Positions 9,451-18,437 of a DNA stretch of 64,000 bases are shown piece by piece; positions within the stretch are counted from its first letter, which is position 1; the number at the start of each line of letters is the position of its first letter. The notes beneath the pieces were generated by a model. The model searched no databases. It was not told the origin of the DNA and saw only the letters and a program-made list of their open reading frames with translations. The position numbers and the translations under genes are program-made. The DNA is taken from assembly GCF_963667685.1 (NCBI RefSeq), contig NZ_OY763931.1:620001-684000 (forward strand), read 5' to 3'. The stretch is from Maridesulfovibrio sp. Its GTDB lineage: Bacteria; Desulfobacterota; Desulfovibrionia; Desulfovibrionales; Desulfovibrionaceae.

Positions 9451-10398
9451 ATGAGTTTGACCAGGCGAGATTTTGTGAAATTGTGCACAGGAACTGTTGC
9501 TGGATTTGGGATTTCCCAGATGTTCAACCCCAGTGTTGTGCATGCGCTGAAAAAGTTTGTACCGAATGTTTTCTGGCTGCAGGGACAGGGCTGCACCGGT
9601 TGTTCGGTTTCTATTCTTAACTCAGTGCACCCCTCTATCGCAGAGGTTCTGCTCGATGTAATCAACCTTGACTATCACCCGACTATTATGGGTTCCGAAG
9701 GCCACGAAGCCTGGGGATACATGATGGATCAGGCCGAAAAGAATAAAGGTAAGTACATCGTGATTGTTGAGGGTGCCGTTCCCACAGCTGAGAACGGCCA
9801 TTTCTGTATCGTAGGTGCAGATGCCAACCATAAAGAATACACTATGGCTGAAACCACTCTTGAAATGGCCAAGAACGCAGCTGTGGTTGTTAACGTTGGC
9901 ACATGTTCAGCTTATGGTGGTATTCCCGCTGCTGAAGGAAACCTGACAGGCTCCATGTCTGTTACAAATTTCCTCGCAGAAAACGGTGTGAAGACTCCAG
10001 TTGTTAACATTCCCGGGTGTCCGCCCCATCCTGACTGGATGGTCGGAACCCTCGTTGTCGCCATCAACGCCATTGAAGCAAAAGGGTTGCAGGGCGGTCT
10101 TGCCGAAGTCGTTCAGATTCTGGATGAAAACGGTCGTCCCAAACCTTTCTTTGGGCAAAACATCCACGACAACTGTCCCTATCTTGGGGCGTTCGACAAC
10201 GATGATTATGCTGAGATTTTCACCGACCCCGACAAATGCCGTTACGAACTGGGATGTAAAGGTCCCAACGCGAATTCCGACTGCTTTAAACGTAAGTGGA
10301 ACGGCGGTGTTAACTGGTGTGTTGAAAACTCAGTATGTCTTGGCTGCGTAGAACCGGGATTCCCGGATGAAATGTCCCCCTTCTACGAAGCCGGATAA
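9451..10398 (+). CDS. hysB: [NiFeSe] hydrogenase small subunit
   Basis: Electron-transfer subunit of the periplasmic [NiFeSe] hydrogenase. It carries iron-sulfur clusters between the active site in HysA and cytochrome c3-type partners. It opens with a Tat signal containing the twin-arginine TRRDFVKLC, so the dimer is exported folded. The proximal cluster ligands appear in GQGCTGCSVS, GTCSAYGG and GCPPHPDWM. The distal half (NCPYLGAFDN, CRYELGCKGP, CFKRKWNGGVNWC, CLGCVEP) has the extra Cys set typical of the HysB type, which carries three [4Fe-4S] clusters. From memory of the family it resembles D. vulgaris HysB along its whole length. A strong AAGGAGGT site fixes the start. hysA follows after 23 bases. 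Confidence 0.96.
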   Translation: MSLTRRDFVKLCTGTVAGFGISQMFNPSVVHALKKFVPNVFWLQGQGCTGCSVSILNSVHPSIAEVLLDVINLDYHPTIMGSEGHEAWGYMMDQAEKNKGKYIVIVEGAVPTAENGHFCIVGADANHKEYTMAETTLEMAKNAAVVVNVGTCSAYGGIPAAEGNLTGSMSVTNFLAENGVKTPVVNIPGCPPHPDWMVGTLVVAINAIEAKGLQGGLAEVVQILDENGRPKPFFGQNIHDNCPYLGAFDNDDYAEIFTDPDKCRYELGCKGPNANSDCFKRKWNGGVNWCVENSVCLGCVEPGFPDEMSPFYEAG

Positions 10399-10421
10399 CC
10401 GGAAAAGGAGTATTAATCCTT

Positions 10422-11960
10422 ATGTCTTCAAAATCTCATGCTCCCGCTGGTAAAGACGGGAAAATTAAGATTGCCATTGATCCGGTAACCCGTATCGAAG
10501 GCCACCTTAAGGCTGAGGTCGTAGTTAAAGACGGTAAAGTAACTGATGCATGGCTCTCCGGCGGCATGTACCGTGGTTTCGAGAACATCCTTGTAGGACG
10601 TGATCCCCGCGATGCAGCCCAGTTGACCCAGCGTCTTTGTGGTGTTTGCCCCACCGCTCACTCAACCGCTTCCACCCGTGCACTTGATGATGCTTTCGGC
10701 GTTAAGCTGACCACTAACGGTCGCGTAACCAAAAACCTCATCTTTGGTGCTAACTACCTGCAATCTCACATTCTGCACTTCTATCACCTCGCAGCACTGG
10801 ATTTCGTACGCGGACCGGGCAAAGCGCCTTTCGTTCCCCGTTTCGAACATCCTGACCTGCGTCTTGATGAAAAAACCAACAAAGTAGCTGTAGACCAGTA
10901 TGTTAAGGCACTTGAAATCCGTCGTATCTGCCATGAAATGGTAGCTCTGTTCGGTGGTAAAATGCCTCACATTTCCGGTCAGGTCGTTGGTGGTGCAACT
11001 GAAATTCCGACCAAGGAAAAGCTCGCTGAATACGCAAGCCGTTTCAAGCAGGTCCAGAAGTTCATTGCAGAAACCTACGTGCCCACAGTTTACCTTATCG
11101 GTTCCGTTTACAAAGATCTGTTCAAGATCGGTGGCGGTTATAAAAATGCCATGGCATACGGCGTATTCCCCATGGATGATGCTGAGTCCGAATTCCTGCT
11201 CAAACCCGGTGTTTACATCGACGGTAAAGATGCACCTTTCGATCATAAGCTTATCAAGGAATACACCAAGTACGCATGGTACACTGATGAGTGTTCCGAT
11301 CTGCACCCCAGCGAAGGTAAAACCATTCCTGATGTGCATAAGAAGGACGCTTACAGCTTCTGTAAGGCTTCCCGTTACAACGGTGCAGCTGTCGAAGTCG
11401 GTCCACTGGCGCGTATGTGGGTTCATAATCCCGAACTCAGCCCAATGGGTCAAAAGCAGCTCAAGGATCTCTTCGGTATCGAAGCCAAGATGTTCCGCGA
11501 TCTGGGCGAAGATATGGCATTCTCCCTCATGGGCCGTCACGTCGCACGCGCAGAAGAAGCATACATGGTTGCAAACGCAATCCAGGATGCATGGCTCAAG
11601 GAAGTTAAGCCCGGCGAAGAAACCTTCGTCAAGTCTGCAATTCCTGAGTCCGCAGAAGGCCTCGGTCTTACCGAAGCACCTCGCGGTTCTCTGCTGCACT
11701 ACATCAACATCAAGGATTCAGTGACTGCTAACTACCAGATGATCCCCGCGACCCTCTGGAACAGCACCCCGCGTGATGACAAAGGTCGTCGCGGTACCAT
11801 CGAGGAAGCACTCGTAGGTACACCCGTTCCTGATCCGAAAAACCCCGTAGACGTCTCAAGGATCATCAGATCCTTCGACCCGTGACTTGGTTGTGCCGTG
11901 CACGTGCTGCACGCAGAGACCGGTGAAGAACATGTTGTTCACGTAGGCGAAGGTTGCTAA
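10422..11960 (+). CDS. hysA: [NiFeSe] hydrogenase large subunit, selenoprotein
   Basis: Catalytic subunit for H2 oxidation or production in the periplasm. The frame meets TGA at 11883-11885, which I read as selenocysteine 488. The continuation after it is U-L-G-C-A-V-H-V and runs to TAA at 11958-11960, giving 512 residues. The UxxC motif (488/491) pairs with the N-terminal CxxC (Cys73/Cys76 in LCGVCPTAHS) to bind the Ni-Fe site. A hairpin just after the TGA fits a bacterial SECIS. The tail after His494 is the peptide a maturation protease would remove. It has no Cys in the first residues, so an N-terminal lipid anchor is not visible. Stopping at 11885 would lose the active-site ligands. Confidence 0.96.
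11897..11913 (+). promoter_or_regulatory. SECIS-like hairpin of hysA
   Basis: Stem CGTGCA (11897-11902) and TGCACG (11908-11913) with a five-base loop CGTGC containing GU. The loop begins 18 bases after the UGA codon, where the SelB-binding hairpin of bacterial selenoprotein messages sits. It lies inside the coding sequence. Confidence 0.7.
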
Positions 11961-11986
11961 CGTAACGACGTTTCACTGATTATAAG

Positions 11987-12026
11987 CTCCCGGATGCAGG
12001 ACAACTGTGTCCGGGAGTTTTACTTT
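11987..12026 (+). terminator. terminator of hysBA
   Basis: Arms CTCCCGGA (11987-11994) and TCCGGGAG (12010-12017) followed by T-rich sequence. Confidence 0.8.
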
Positions 12027-12030
12027 TATA

Positions 12031-12251
12031 GCCTCCAAGCTATTTTGCCTTCGGCGATCCTGCCGGAGGCCTAAACCCTTTTGCAAAAGGGTTTAAGAAT
12101 ACCAAAACCTTTTATTTAAGCTTCACTGCTTGTTAATTCGAAAGTCGTCTTATAAAGATATATGCGAAGCAAACTAAAAAGTTTTGAGGGGATGGGGTCT
12201 GGGGAAGGGGAACTTTTCCAAAAGTTCCCCTTCCCCAGCCGCCGGAGGCAT
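12031..12251. repeat. dispersed hairpin element, member 1
   Basis: Begins with GCCTCC and contains TGCCGGAGGC. A perfect 24-base palindrome follows at 12072-12095 (arm TAAACCCTTTTG), then a run shared with the member at 60345. A second, very strong inverted repeat has 19-base arms at 12199-12217 and 12220-12238. It ends in GCCGCCGGAGGC, the signature shared with other members. It separates hysA from the maturation protease gene. Confidence 0.75.
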
Positions 12252-12272
12252 CTCACGACAAAGGATTTCATA

Positions 12273-12746
12273 ATGAAAAAACTGTTGGTTTTAGGGATTG
12301 GTAATATTCTTCTCGGCGATGAGGGCGTCGGGGTGCATGCTGTAGAAGAACTGAAGAAAGAAGAATGGCCGGAATACGTTCATCTTGTGGACGGCGGCAC
12401 ATTCACCCACGATATTTTTCATATTCTGGAAGGCTACGACGGTCTTCTGGTGCTCGACATCGTTCATGGCGGGAAGGATGCCGGGACAGTTTATTATCTG
12501 GAAGAAAAGGATGTCATCGATAACGACAAGCAGCGTCTTTCCCTGCACGATATTGATCTCGTCGATTCTCTGAACATGGCCGCCGCCATAGGCAAGCGCC
12601 CTGAAATGCGCATCTTAGGAATGGAACCGGAAAATTATACCGATTGGTCCATGGAAATGACCGATACATGTAAAGCGGTATTTCCCGGTTACGTAGACAG
12701 GGCGCGTACTGAGATTAAGCGTTTTATTGCGGAATTTGGGCAGTAG
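12273..12746 (+). CDS. hysD: hydrogenase maturation protease
   Basis: Nickel-dependent endopeptidase of the HyaD/HybD/HycI type (peptidase M52) that clips the C-terminal peptide of the large subunit after Ni insertion; the obvious substrate is HysA, after His494. The N-terminus LVLGIGNILLGDEGVGVHA contains the Ni-sensing Glu. A conserved Asp lies in LVLDIVHGG and a His in LSLHDIDL. At 157 residues the length is normal. The ATG at 12273 has AAGGA seven bases upstream; the frame is open to 12162 but that part lies in the dispersed element. It is separated from hysA by a terminator and that element, so separate expression is likely. The hysD symbol is by context. Confidence 0.9.
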   Translation: MKKLLVLGIGNILLGDEGVGVHAVEELKKEEWPEYVHLVDGGTFTHDIFHILEGYDGLLVLDIVHGGKDAGTVYYLEEKDVIDNDKQRLSLHDIDLVDSLNMAAAIGKRPEMRILGMEPENYTDWSMEMTDTCKAVFPGYVDRARTEIKRFIAEFGQ

Positions 12747-12773
12747 GATTCTTTAATGATTTAGATGTTGCTA

Positions 12774-12807
12774 AACGGTAGTCTCTTTACGGGACTGCCG
12801 TTTTTTT
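12774..12807 (+). terminator. terminator of the maturation protease gene
   Basis: Stem AACGGTAGTC pairs with GGACTGCCGTT (one G-T pair) followed by seven T. It overlaps the last codons of the convergent gene. Confidence 0.8.
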
Positions 12808-13497
12808 CTTTCCCCAAGGGCAAGTCGCAACACATACACCGCAAATGTAGGGCATCAGATTGCCGAATCCTGAAACTTTATTAAGATGGTCAACGCAGGA
12901 ATCCAGATCCACGGCCTGATTACGGGAGCTGTAATGAAGCTCCGTGCTGACGTTTTTAATGGCCCCGGCAGGGCATGCATCGGTGCATTTTGTACATTTT
13001 CCGCAGCGGTTTTTGATAGGGCCGTCTGCGGGAATATCAAGATCAGTGAGAATTGTGACCAAACGTATGCGTGGTCCGTATTGCGGGGTGATGAGCAATA
13101 GCGACTTTCCCTGCCAGCCTAGTCCGGCATTGATAGCCACCGCTTTGTGAGAAATATAGGAGACAAACCGCTCTTCGCAGAGAATTTGGCTGGCTGGAAT
13201 GGGCAGTGCTTTTGCGCCGTTGTTCTGGATGAAACTGGTTAAGCGGCAGGCTATGTTATCCAGAAGTGCGTTTACACGTTGATAATGCTGCGAGTATATT
13301 TCAGTAGGAGTATCTACGATTGTATCGATAATACCGTTTGCCAATTGCACCGCTATTGATATTGCGCGGGGAAAGTTATGAAGAAGATCTTCAGGGCTTG
13401 TTTCCATGGATCCCATGCGGGTTGTATCAGCAACTGCGATTAAATCAGCTCCGTATTGTTTCGCATTCTTGAAAAGCTCACCTTTAATATCAGACAT
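12787..13497 (-). CDS. QueG-like 4Fe-4S double-cluster protein
   Basis: A 236-residue cytoplasmic protein related to the iron-sulfur part of epoxyqueuosine reductase and reductive-dehalogenase-like proteins. Two cluster motifs are seen near the end: CGKCTKCTDACPAGAI and CGVCVATCP. The N-terminal part contains the GLGWQGKSLLLITPQYGPRIRL segment of this family (first part about 127-140). It is shorter than QueG and lacks its C-terminal HEAT-like region, so the tRNA-modification role should not be assumed. An AGGAGG site precedes the ATG. Confidence 0.8.
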   Translation of the reverse strand: MSDIKGELFKNAKQYGADLIAVADTTRMGSMETSPEDLLHNFPRAISIAVQLANGIIDTIVDTPTEIYSQHYQRVNALLDNIACRLTSFIQNNGAKALPIPASQILCEERFVSYISHKAVAINAGLGWQGKSLLLITPQYGPRIRLVTILTDLDIPADGPIKNRCGKCTKCTDACPAGAIKNVSTELHYSSRNQAVDLDSCVDHLNKVSGFGNLMPYICGVCVATCPWGKKKTAVP

Positions 13498-13621
13498 ACT
13501 TCTCCTCCTATTTGTGCTCTTGCTTTTTATTTTTTCCTTATATGAACACTGCGTACTCTAATTGAGCAAGGATCAATTTAGATAGAATGAAATTGACATT
13601 CTGATATTTAAAAGGAGTAAT

Positions 13622-14713
13622 TTACTCCTCTACAACCGCAATCAACTTCTGCAAAACAAGCGGCGTATTGAAGTTATCCAGCACTCTTTGTCTTCCAGCG
13701 GCACCCATTTTCTTGCGCAGTTCGGCATCAAGAATAAGTCTTTCCAGAGCGGCAGCCAGCTTGGAAGTGTCGTCTACCGGAACAAGTATTCCGGTTTCTC
13801 CGTCTACTACGACTTCAGGGTTGGAACTGATATTGAAACCCACCACTGGTTTTTCAAGAGTCATAGCTTCGACCAATGCGTAACCGAATCCTTCCCAGAG
13901 TGATGGCAGGCAGAAAATATCCTGTGAGGCATGGAATGATTTCATATTCTCGACGAAACCAAGGAAAGAAACCTTATCGTTCACATCCAGTTCTGTAGTG
14001 TAATCTTTCAGTTCCTGTTCCATTTCGCCTTTTCCGGCGATAAGTATTTTGAAATTTAAGCCTTTTTCCTTGAGTATTTTTGCCGACTCAATGAGATGTT
14101 TCTGTCCTTTTTGAGCAGTTAAACGGGCTGCATTTCCGATGACGACTTCGCCGTTTTCTGCGGTGTAAAGTGGTGAGCATTCCTGTTTATCGAATTCGGA
14201 AACATCAAAACCGTTGTAGATCTGGCGGATTTTGTTTTCAGCAATGAGCGTGGAATTATTGGCCAGAACAGTTCGCTTTGTCTCAAGGGAGTTGACAATC
14301 AGGCGATCCACTACGTTCTTATAAATGTAGCGGTTAAGCAGTGAATTCTTAACCGGAACGGCAATTCCGCGACGGTAGATGACCCTGTTTACCCCAGCGC
14401 GTTTGGCGGCAATTCCGCCGCTTTTAAGGTCCGAGGGTAGGGCGGTGATCAGGGTCTGAATGTTGTTTGTCGCAAAAAAAGATTTTAATCGGCCCATAAG
14501 AATGGGATTTAAAAAGGAAAGATTGCCGATCGGTTCGCTGTGCAAGGTGATTCCCGGTTCATTTTTCAGTCGGGATTTCAGCTCGGATTTATGGTTGGTG
14601 ACAACGAATACGTTGTACCCCTGATCCCGAAGGAGCAGGGAGAAATGGTGGTTCCATTTCTCCCCGCCGCCCCAGGCTTTATTACTATTAAAAAAGCATA
14701 TGTTTTTATTCAC
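13622..14713 (-). CDS. glycosyltransferase family 4 protein
   Basis: Retaining GT-B glycosyltransferase, probably for surface polysaccharide or lipopolysaccharide. The N-terminal half starts with NSNKAWGGGEKWN, a glycine-rich acceptor-side loop. The C-terminal half has GNAARLTAQKGQKHLIES and the nucleotide-sugar EX7E motif in EGFGYALVEA. At 363 residues it is full length. Its first 8 bases overlap the end of the succinyl-CoA synthetase gene, indicating translational coupling. The sugar and acceptor cannot be inferred. Confidence 0.88.
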   Translation of the reverse strand: MNKNICFFNSNKAWGGGEKWNHHFSLLLRDQGYNVFVVTNHKSELKSRLKNEPGITLHSEPIGNLSFLNPILMGRLKSFFATNNIQTLITALPSDLKSGGIAAKRAGVNRVIYRRGIAVPVKNSLLNRYIYKNVVDRLIVNSLETKRTVLANNSTLIAENKIRQIYNGFDVSEFDKQECSPLYTAENGEVVIGNAARLTAQKGQKHLIESAKILKEKGLNFKILIAGKGEMEQELKDYTTELDVNDKVSFLGFVENMKSFHASQDIFCLPSLWEGFGYALVEAMTLEKPVVGFNISSNPEVVVDGETGILVPVDDTSKLAAALERLILDAELRKKMGAAGRQRVLDNFNTPLVLQKLIAVVEE

Positions 14714-16799
14714 TTAATTTTATTCCAAGTGCGTCTGCTGTCAGCTGCGGAATAGATTCAAGGCTGGGGCAGACTGTGAAACCTGCTGCGCGCATTTTTT
14801 CCAGTTTGCCTTGTACCCCTGATCCTTCTTGAAGAATAGCACCTGCGTGGCCCAGACGTTTACCCGGAGGTGCGGTCTGACCAGCAATAAAGGAAAGTAC
14901 GGGTTTGTCAAATCCTGTTTCGATTACGTAATCCGCTAGGTCCTGCTCAGCAGTACCACCGATTTCACCGAGAACCATAACGGCCTTGGTTTCATCGTGA
15001 TTGCGCAGCATTTCAAATACATCCGCAAAGGTCGTGCCGATGTATGAGTCACCGCCGATACCAATGGACAGGGACTGTCCTATACCAACCTGATTCAGGC
15101 GGTCGGCCACTTCATAAGTCAGGGTTCCGGAGCGGGAAAGCACAGCAACCGGACCGGGGGAGAAGGGGGTAGTCGGCAGAATGCCGATCTTGGTCTGTCC
15201 GGGCACTATCAGGCCGGGAGTGTTGGGACCGACAATTCGTGACTTTCCGCCTTTGACCTGCTCCAGTACGTTGAGCATGTCTGACTGAACGATTCCTTCA
15301 GTGATGCACACTACCCACGGAATTTCGCAGGAAGCAGCTTCTAGAATAGCATCGGTTGCCAGTTTCGGTGGAACAAAAATGATGCTCGCCCCGATTTCGT
15401 GATGACGTTGGGCTTCTTTGATGGAGTTATAAACCGGAACTCCGAGAACATCCAGACCGCCTTTGAATGGAGTCACCCCGGCTACGATGTTTGAGCCATA
15501 TTCAAGCATAAGCTTAGTGTGTAGGCGGCCTTCTGCACCAGTGATACCTTGTACGAGAATTGGGGTATCCTTGTTGATGCCGAAGATGTGCGGAGATTTG
15601 TAGCCGATGTCCTCGGGACGGGAGTCAGGCATGGCCGCAATGGGGTCTGGAAATTCTATCTTTGCGCTGTCTGCCGGCTTGAGACTGGCCAGCAGGTCGA
15701 GGGCTTCCTGCATGTTCCTGGCCCGGTGCAGCTTATCGCCTTTAACCTGCTTGAGAATTTCAAGACCTTCCTCGGCACTGTTGCCGGACATGCGCACAAC
15801 GATTGGCTTTTCCGGTTCCTTTCCGCCAAGGGCGGCAACAAGAGCTTTGGCCACTAGTTCACAGGAAAGGATTCCGCCGAAGAGATTGATCAGAATAGCT
15901 TTAACCTGATCATCGTCAAAGAGCAGGCGCAGGGCGGTTTCGATGCGCTTCTGGTCCGCGGCTCCGCCGAGATCAAGGAAGTTTGCAGCCGGTAGGTCGG
16001 AGAAGTTGAGCGCGTCCATGGATGCCATCGCCAGTCCTGCACCGTTGGCGATAAGCCCTACCCAGCCTTTGAGGGAAACAAAACTCATTCCGGCTTCTCG
16101 GGCAATATTTTCTACCGGGGTGGAGTGTTCCGGCTGGTAGTATTTTTCAAATGCGGGGTTGAGATCAACGATGTTGTCGTCCATCTCGATTTTACCGTCC
16201 AGCGCGAGAAGTTTGCCGTATCCGGTCAATGCCAGCGGGTTTATTTCAGCAAGCAGCAAGCCGTTCTCTATCATGCTGTTGTAGAGATTTCTAACTATGT
16301 TGCTGAAATCCATAAATAGTTCTTTAGCTATGCCGATGTGGAAGAAGGCTGCGCGGATCTGGTTGGGCTTTAGTCCACCGGGTAGACTGATTTCCTGAAT
16401 GAGCAGGTTTTCAGGTCCCATATTTTCGATTTCCATTCCGCCTTCACGACCCACAGTCATTATAACTTTGCGACGCTGGCGGGAAAGGGTCAGGGAAAGA
16501 TAAAATTCCTTGCGGATATCCACTGCTGGCTCAGCCCGCAGAAAGGGTACTTTATTACCCTTGATTTCCATAGTGAGTATCCGGCGGGCGATTTTTTCGT
16601 ATTCGTCCTTTGAATCAACCTTCTGGATTCCTCCGGCTTTGCCGCGACCGCCCACAGGTACCTGTGCTTTTAAAATCCATGGAAGCGGAAAGTATGGCTC
16701 CAGCCCCGGCAGGTCCTTCTCGGAAATTTTTACACCGGTGGGGACGGGAAGTCCGGCCTCTTTGAGCAGAATTTTACTTAAATGTTCATTAAGCAGCAT
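14706..16799 (-). CDS. sucCD: fused succinyl-CoA synthetase, beta then alpha
   Basis: A single 697-residue chain joins the ATP-grasp beta subunit (about 1-390) to the CoA-binding alpha subunit (about 405-697). The beta part starts with NEHLSKILLKEAGLPVPTG and has GGRGKAGG in its nucleotide-binding region. The alpha part has the CoA-binding QGITGAEGRLHTKLML and the phosphohistidine His651 in KRLGHAGAI. It would interconvert succinyl-CoA and succinate with phosphorylation of a nucleoside diphosphate. The order is opposite to ADP-forming acetyl-CoA synthetase fusions (alpha-beta), which favours the succinate enzyme, though related acyl-CoA substrates remain possible. A GGAGGGAG site precedes the ATG. 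Confidence 0.88.
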   Translation of the reverse strand: MLLNEHLSKILLKEAGLPVPTGVKISEKDLPGLEPYFPLPWILKAQVPVGGRGKAGGIQKVDSKDEYEKIARRILTMEIKGNKVPFLRAEPAVDIRKEFYLSLTLSRQRRKVIMTVGREGGMEIENMGPENLLIQEISLPGGLKPNQIRAAFFHIGIAKELFMDFSNIVRNLYNSMIENGLLLAEINPLALTGYGKLLALDGKIEMDDNIVDLNPAFEKYYQPEHSTPVENIAREAGMSFVSLKGWVGLIANGAGLAMASMDALNFSDLPAANFLDLGGAADQKRIETALRLLFDDDQVKAILINLFGGILSCELVAKALVAALGGKEPEKPIVVRMSGNSAEEGLEILKQVKGDKLHRARNMQEALDLLASLKPADSAKIEFPDPIAAMPDSRPEDIGYKSPHIFGINKDTPILVQGITGAEGRLHTKLMLEYGSNIVAGVTPFKGGLDVLGVPVYNSIKEAQRHHEIGASIIFVPPKLATDAILEAASCEIPWVVCITEGIVQSDMLNVLEQVKGGKSRIVGPNTPGLIVPGQTKIGILPTTPFSPGPVAVLSRSGTLTYEVADRLNQVGIGQSLSIGIGGDSYIGTTFADVFEMLRNHDETKAVMVLGEIGGTAEQDLADYVIETGFDKPVLSFIAGQTAPPGKRLGHAGAILQEGSGVQGKLEKMRAAGFTVCPSLESIPQLTADALGIKLSE

Positions 16800-17144
16800 A
16801 CTCCCTCCAGTATGGCTTTTTTAAAGGAACAAGTCCCTTTGGAATCCCTATTGGTTTAGCATTGGATAATAAAAGCCAATAGGTCCGGTTTGTTTGGAAC
16901 TGTGCAGTTAAACCGAGCAGGAGGTTTAACTGCCGGGAATCTTTACGGGTGATCATTTTCAAATTTTAATGATACTCGTGCCCATAGCGTATAATTCAAT
17001 TATATGGCACTCTCAAGGGTAATTAATGATTTTATACATGGACTGAACCGTTGTTTTGCCCATGAAGCGTCTTAAATAAAAGGATAGAGCGGGAATAAAA
17101 AATATCCGAACAAAGTTTTGTGTTTGGTTTTTTAAGGGAATATT
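16800..17144. other. intergenic region with two inverted repeats
   Basis: Divergent promoter region of 345 bases without a supported gene. CCTATTGG (16847-16854) and CCAATAGG (16876-16883) form one inverted repeat. GCAGTTAAACC (16904-16914) and GGTTTAACTGC (16923-16933) form a perfect 11-base stem with an 8-base loop and no T run. A TATAAT lies at 16990-16995. Possible operators, but no regulator is recognised. Confidence 0.4.
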
Positions 17145-17930
17145 ATGGCTGATTTTAAAGATTTGACCGATGCTTTAACGGATGAAGTCCTTCATGAGAT
17201 GGCGGAATCCTTTTTCGGAGCCCGTGTTGATGTCGATCATGCGATTGAATATTTCCATGAGGTGTCTGAAAAGCTGCATGTTAAGTTGTATGCGGTATTT
17301 AGAAATTGCGCACTTATGGAGAAAATATGCTTCGGCCCGGATGGGTTTAATGATTTCTGGGTTTCGGCCGGAATAAGCAGGGAGCGTTTTTTTCATCCGG
17401 CAGGTGTCGAGTGTGCATCCATTATGGTTAAGCCTTCCTTTGCTTTCACTGCAAGGGGAGAGTACATCAAGTGGTTCACCATTGTTTATGATATGCTCGC
17501 CGGGAGTATTGAAGATTACATGCACGGTTCGATCAATGAGCATAGTGACGGACGCAAAGTCCGGTCTGTGAACCGTGAGGATTTTGTCAGGATGGCCAAT
17601 GAGATCAATATCAAAATCGAAAAGGTGAACAGGAATGTTACGGCGTCTGATGTTCTGAAATTCACCAAGTCGCTGGACCCGGAAGCAGTGCATAGAGAAA
17701 ATATAGCCGGATGTGTCGGGCCCAAGTGTCAGGCTGTTGATGATGAGATGGCTTTCAAAGTTATCACCATCAAGGATATTGAATTTCCAAAATTTCCAGA
17801 TCTTCCGCCTCATAAAGAAATGGCGTCGTATATTTCGGGTTATTGTTCGCAGGTGTGGGCCCGTGATAAAGTGCGTGTCAGGGCTTTGCTTAAGGATTTG
17901 CGACATAGCGTGGATAAGGAGTTGTTATGA
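17145..17930 (+). CDS. conserved-looking protein of unknown function
   Basis: Not recognised. A 261-residue soluble protein with no signal peptide or membrane segment. It is rich in charged helices and has scattered Cys (NCAL, KICFG, VECAS, GCVGPKCQ, GYCSQ). The N-terminal DLTDALTDEVLHEMAESFFGARVD looks helical. The pair of cysteines in AGCVGPKC could bind metal but no family motif fits. The ATG has AAGGG ten bases upstream. The stop overlaps the start of the next gene by four bases (ATGA), so the two are probably co-translated and work together. Confidence 0.7.
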   Translation: MADFKDLTDALTDEVLHEMAESFFGARVDVDHAIEYFHEVSEKLHVKLYAVFRNCALMEKICFGPDGFNDFWVSAGISRERFFHPAGVECASIMVKPSFAFTARGEYIKWFTIVYDMLAGSIEDYMHGSINEHSDGRKVRSVNREDFVRMANEINIKIEKVNRNVTASDVLKFTKSLDPEAVHRENIAGCVGPKCQAVDDEMAFKVITIKDIEFPKFPDLPPHKEMASYISGYCSQVWARDKVRVRALLKDLRHSVDKELL

Positions 17931-18418
17931 AAAAATCGTTGGGTTTCATTCTGGTTCTGATTTGTATTTTGTCTCTTGGGTCCTTTGCAGCAGCGGAAGA
18001 AACAAAAGCCGTTCCAAATGTTAAGGCCAAACCAACTCCGGCGGAAAAAGTCGAACAGGCTGATGATAAGTCTGGTGTTCCGGTAATTGTCGTTCATTCC
18101 GGCGATGATGTTCTTGGGGGAACGCTGGCGTTAAAGTTAAAGGAAAACTTTAGGAAATCAGTTCTCTTTAATCTGGCAGGGAATAACTCCAAAGCTGTGC
18201 GGGTCAGGATTGAGTCCCGCAGTGAATTTAAAGACAGACCGGAGATCGGGTCTGTTTATTCCGTTGTCTGGACTTTTGCGGAAAGCGAAGATGTCGTGCC
18301 GTTTTATCTCAAACAGGAATTGGGGATATCTACATCCCGCAGTGTGGAAACAGATGCTTCCGGATTGATGAATGAGACGGACAAGATCGCTTCCGAATAT
18401 AAATACCTTTTCGAATAG
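17927..18418 (+). CDS. exported protein of unknown function
   Basis: Not recognised. A 163-residue protein with a clear signal peptide ending GSFAAAEE, a Pro/Lys-rich linker (about 28-50) and a compact periplasmic domain starting VPVIVVHSGDDVLGGTLALKLKE (first part about 51-68). That domain resembles proteins that measure strings of short-lived surface differences only loosely, so no family is claimed. It overlaps the previous gene by four bases and is probably expressed with it. Confidence 0.7.
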   Translation: MKKSLGFILVLICILSLGSFAAAEETKAVPNVKAKPTPAEKVEQADDKSGVPVIVVHSGDDVLGGTLALKLKENFRKSVLFNLAGNNSKAVRVRIESRSEFKDRPEIGSVYSVVWTFAESEDVVPFYLKQELGISTSRSVETDASGLMNETDKIASEYKYLFE

Positions 18419-18437
18419 TTCTGTTTTATTATTCGAC

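Noticed and set aside
10662-11699. Long minus-strand frame across hysA
   Set aside because: It covers conserved hydrogenase sequence in the opposite strand; the Cys-rich product has no family pattern.
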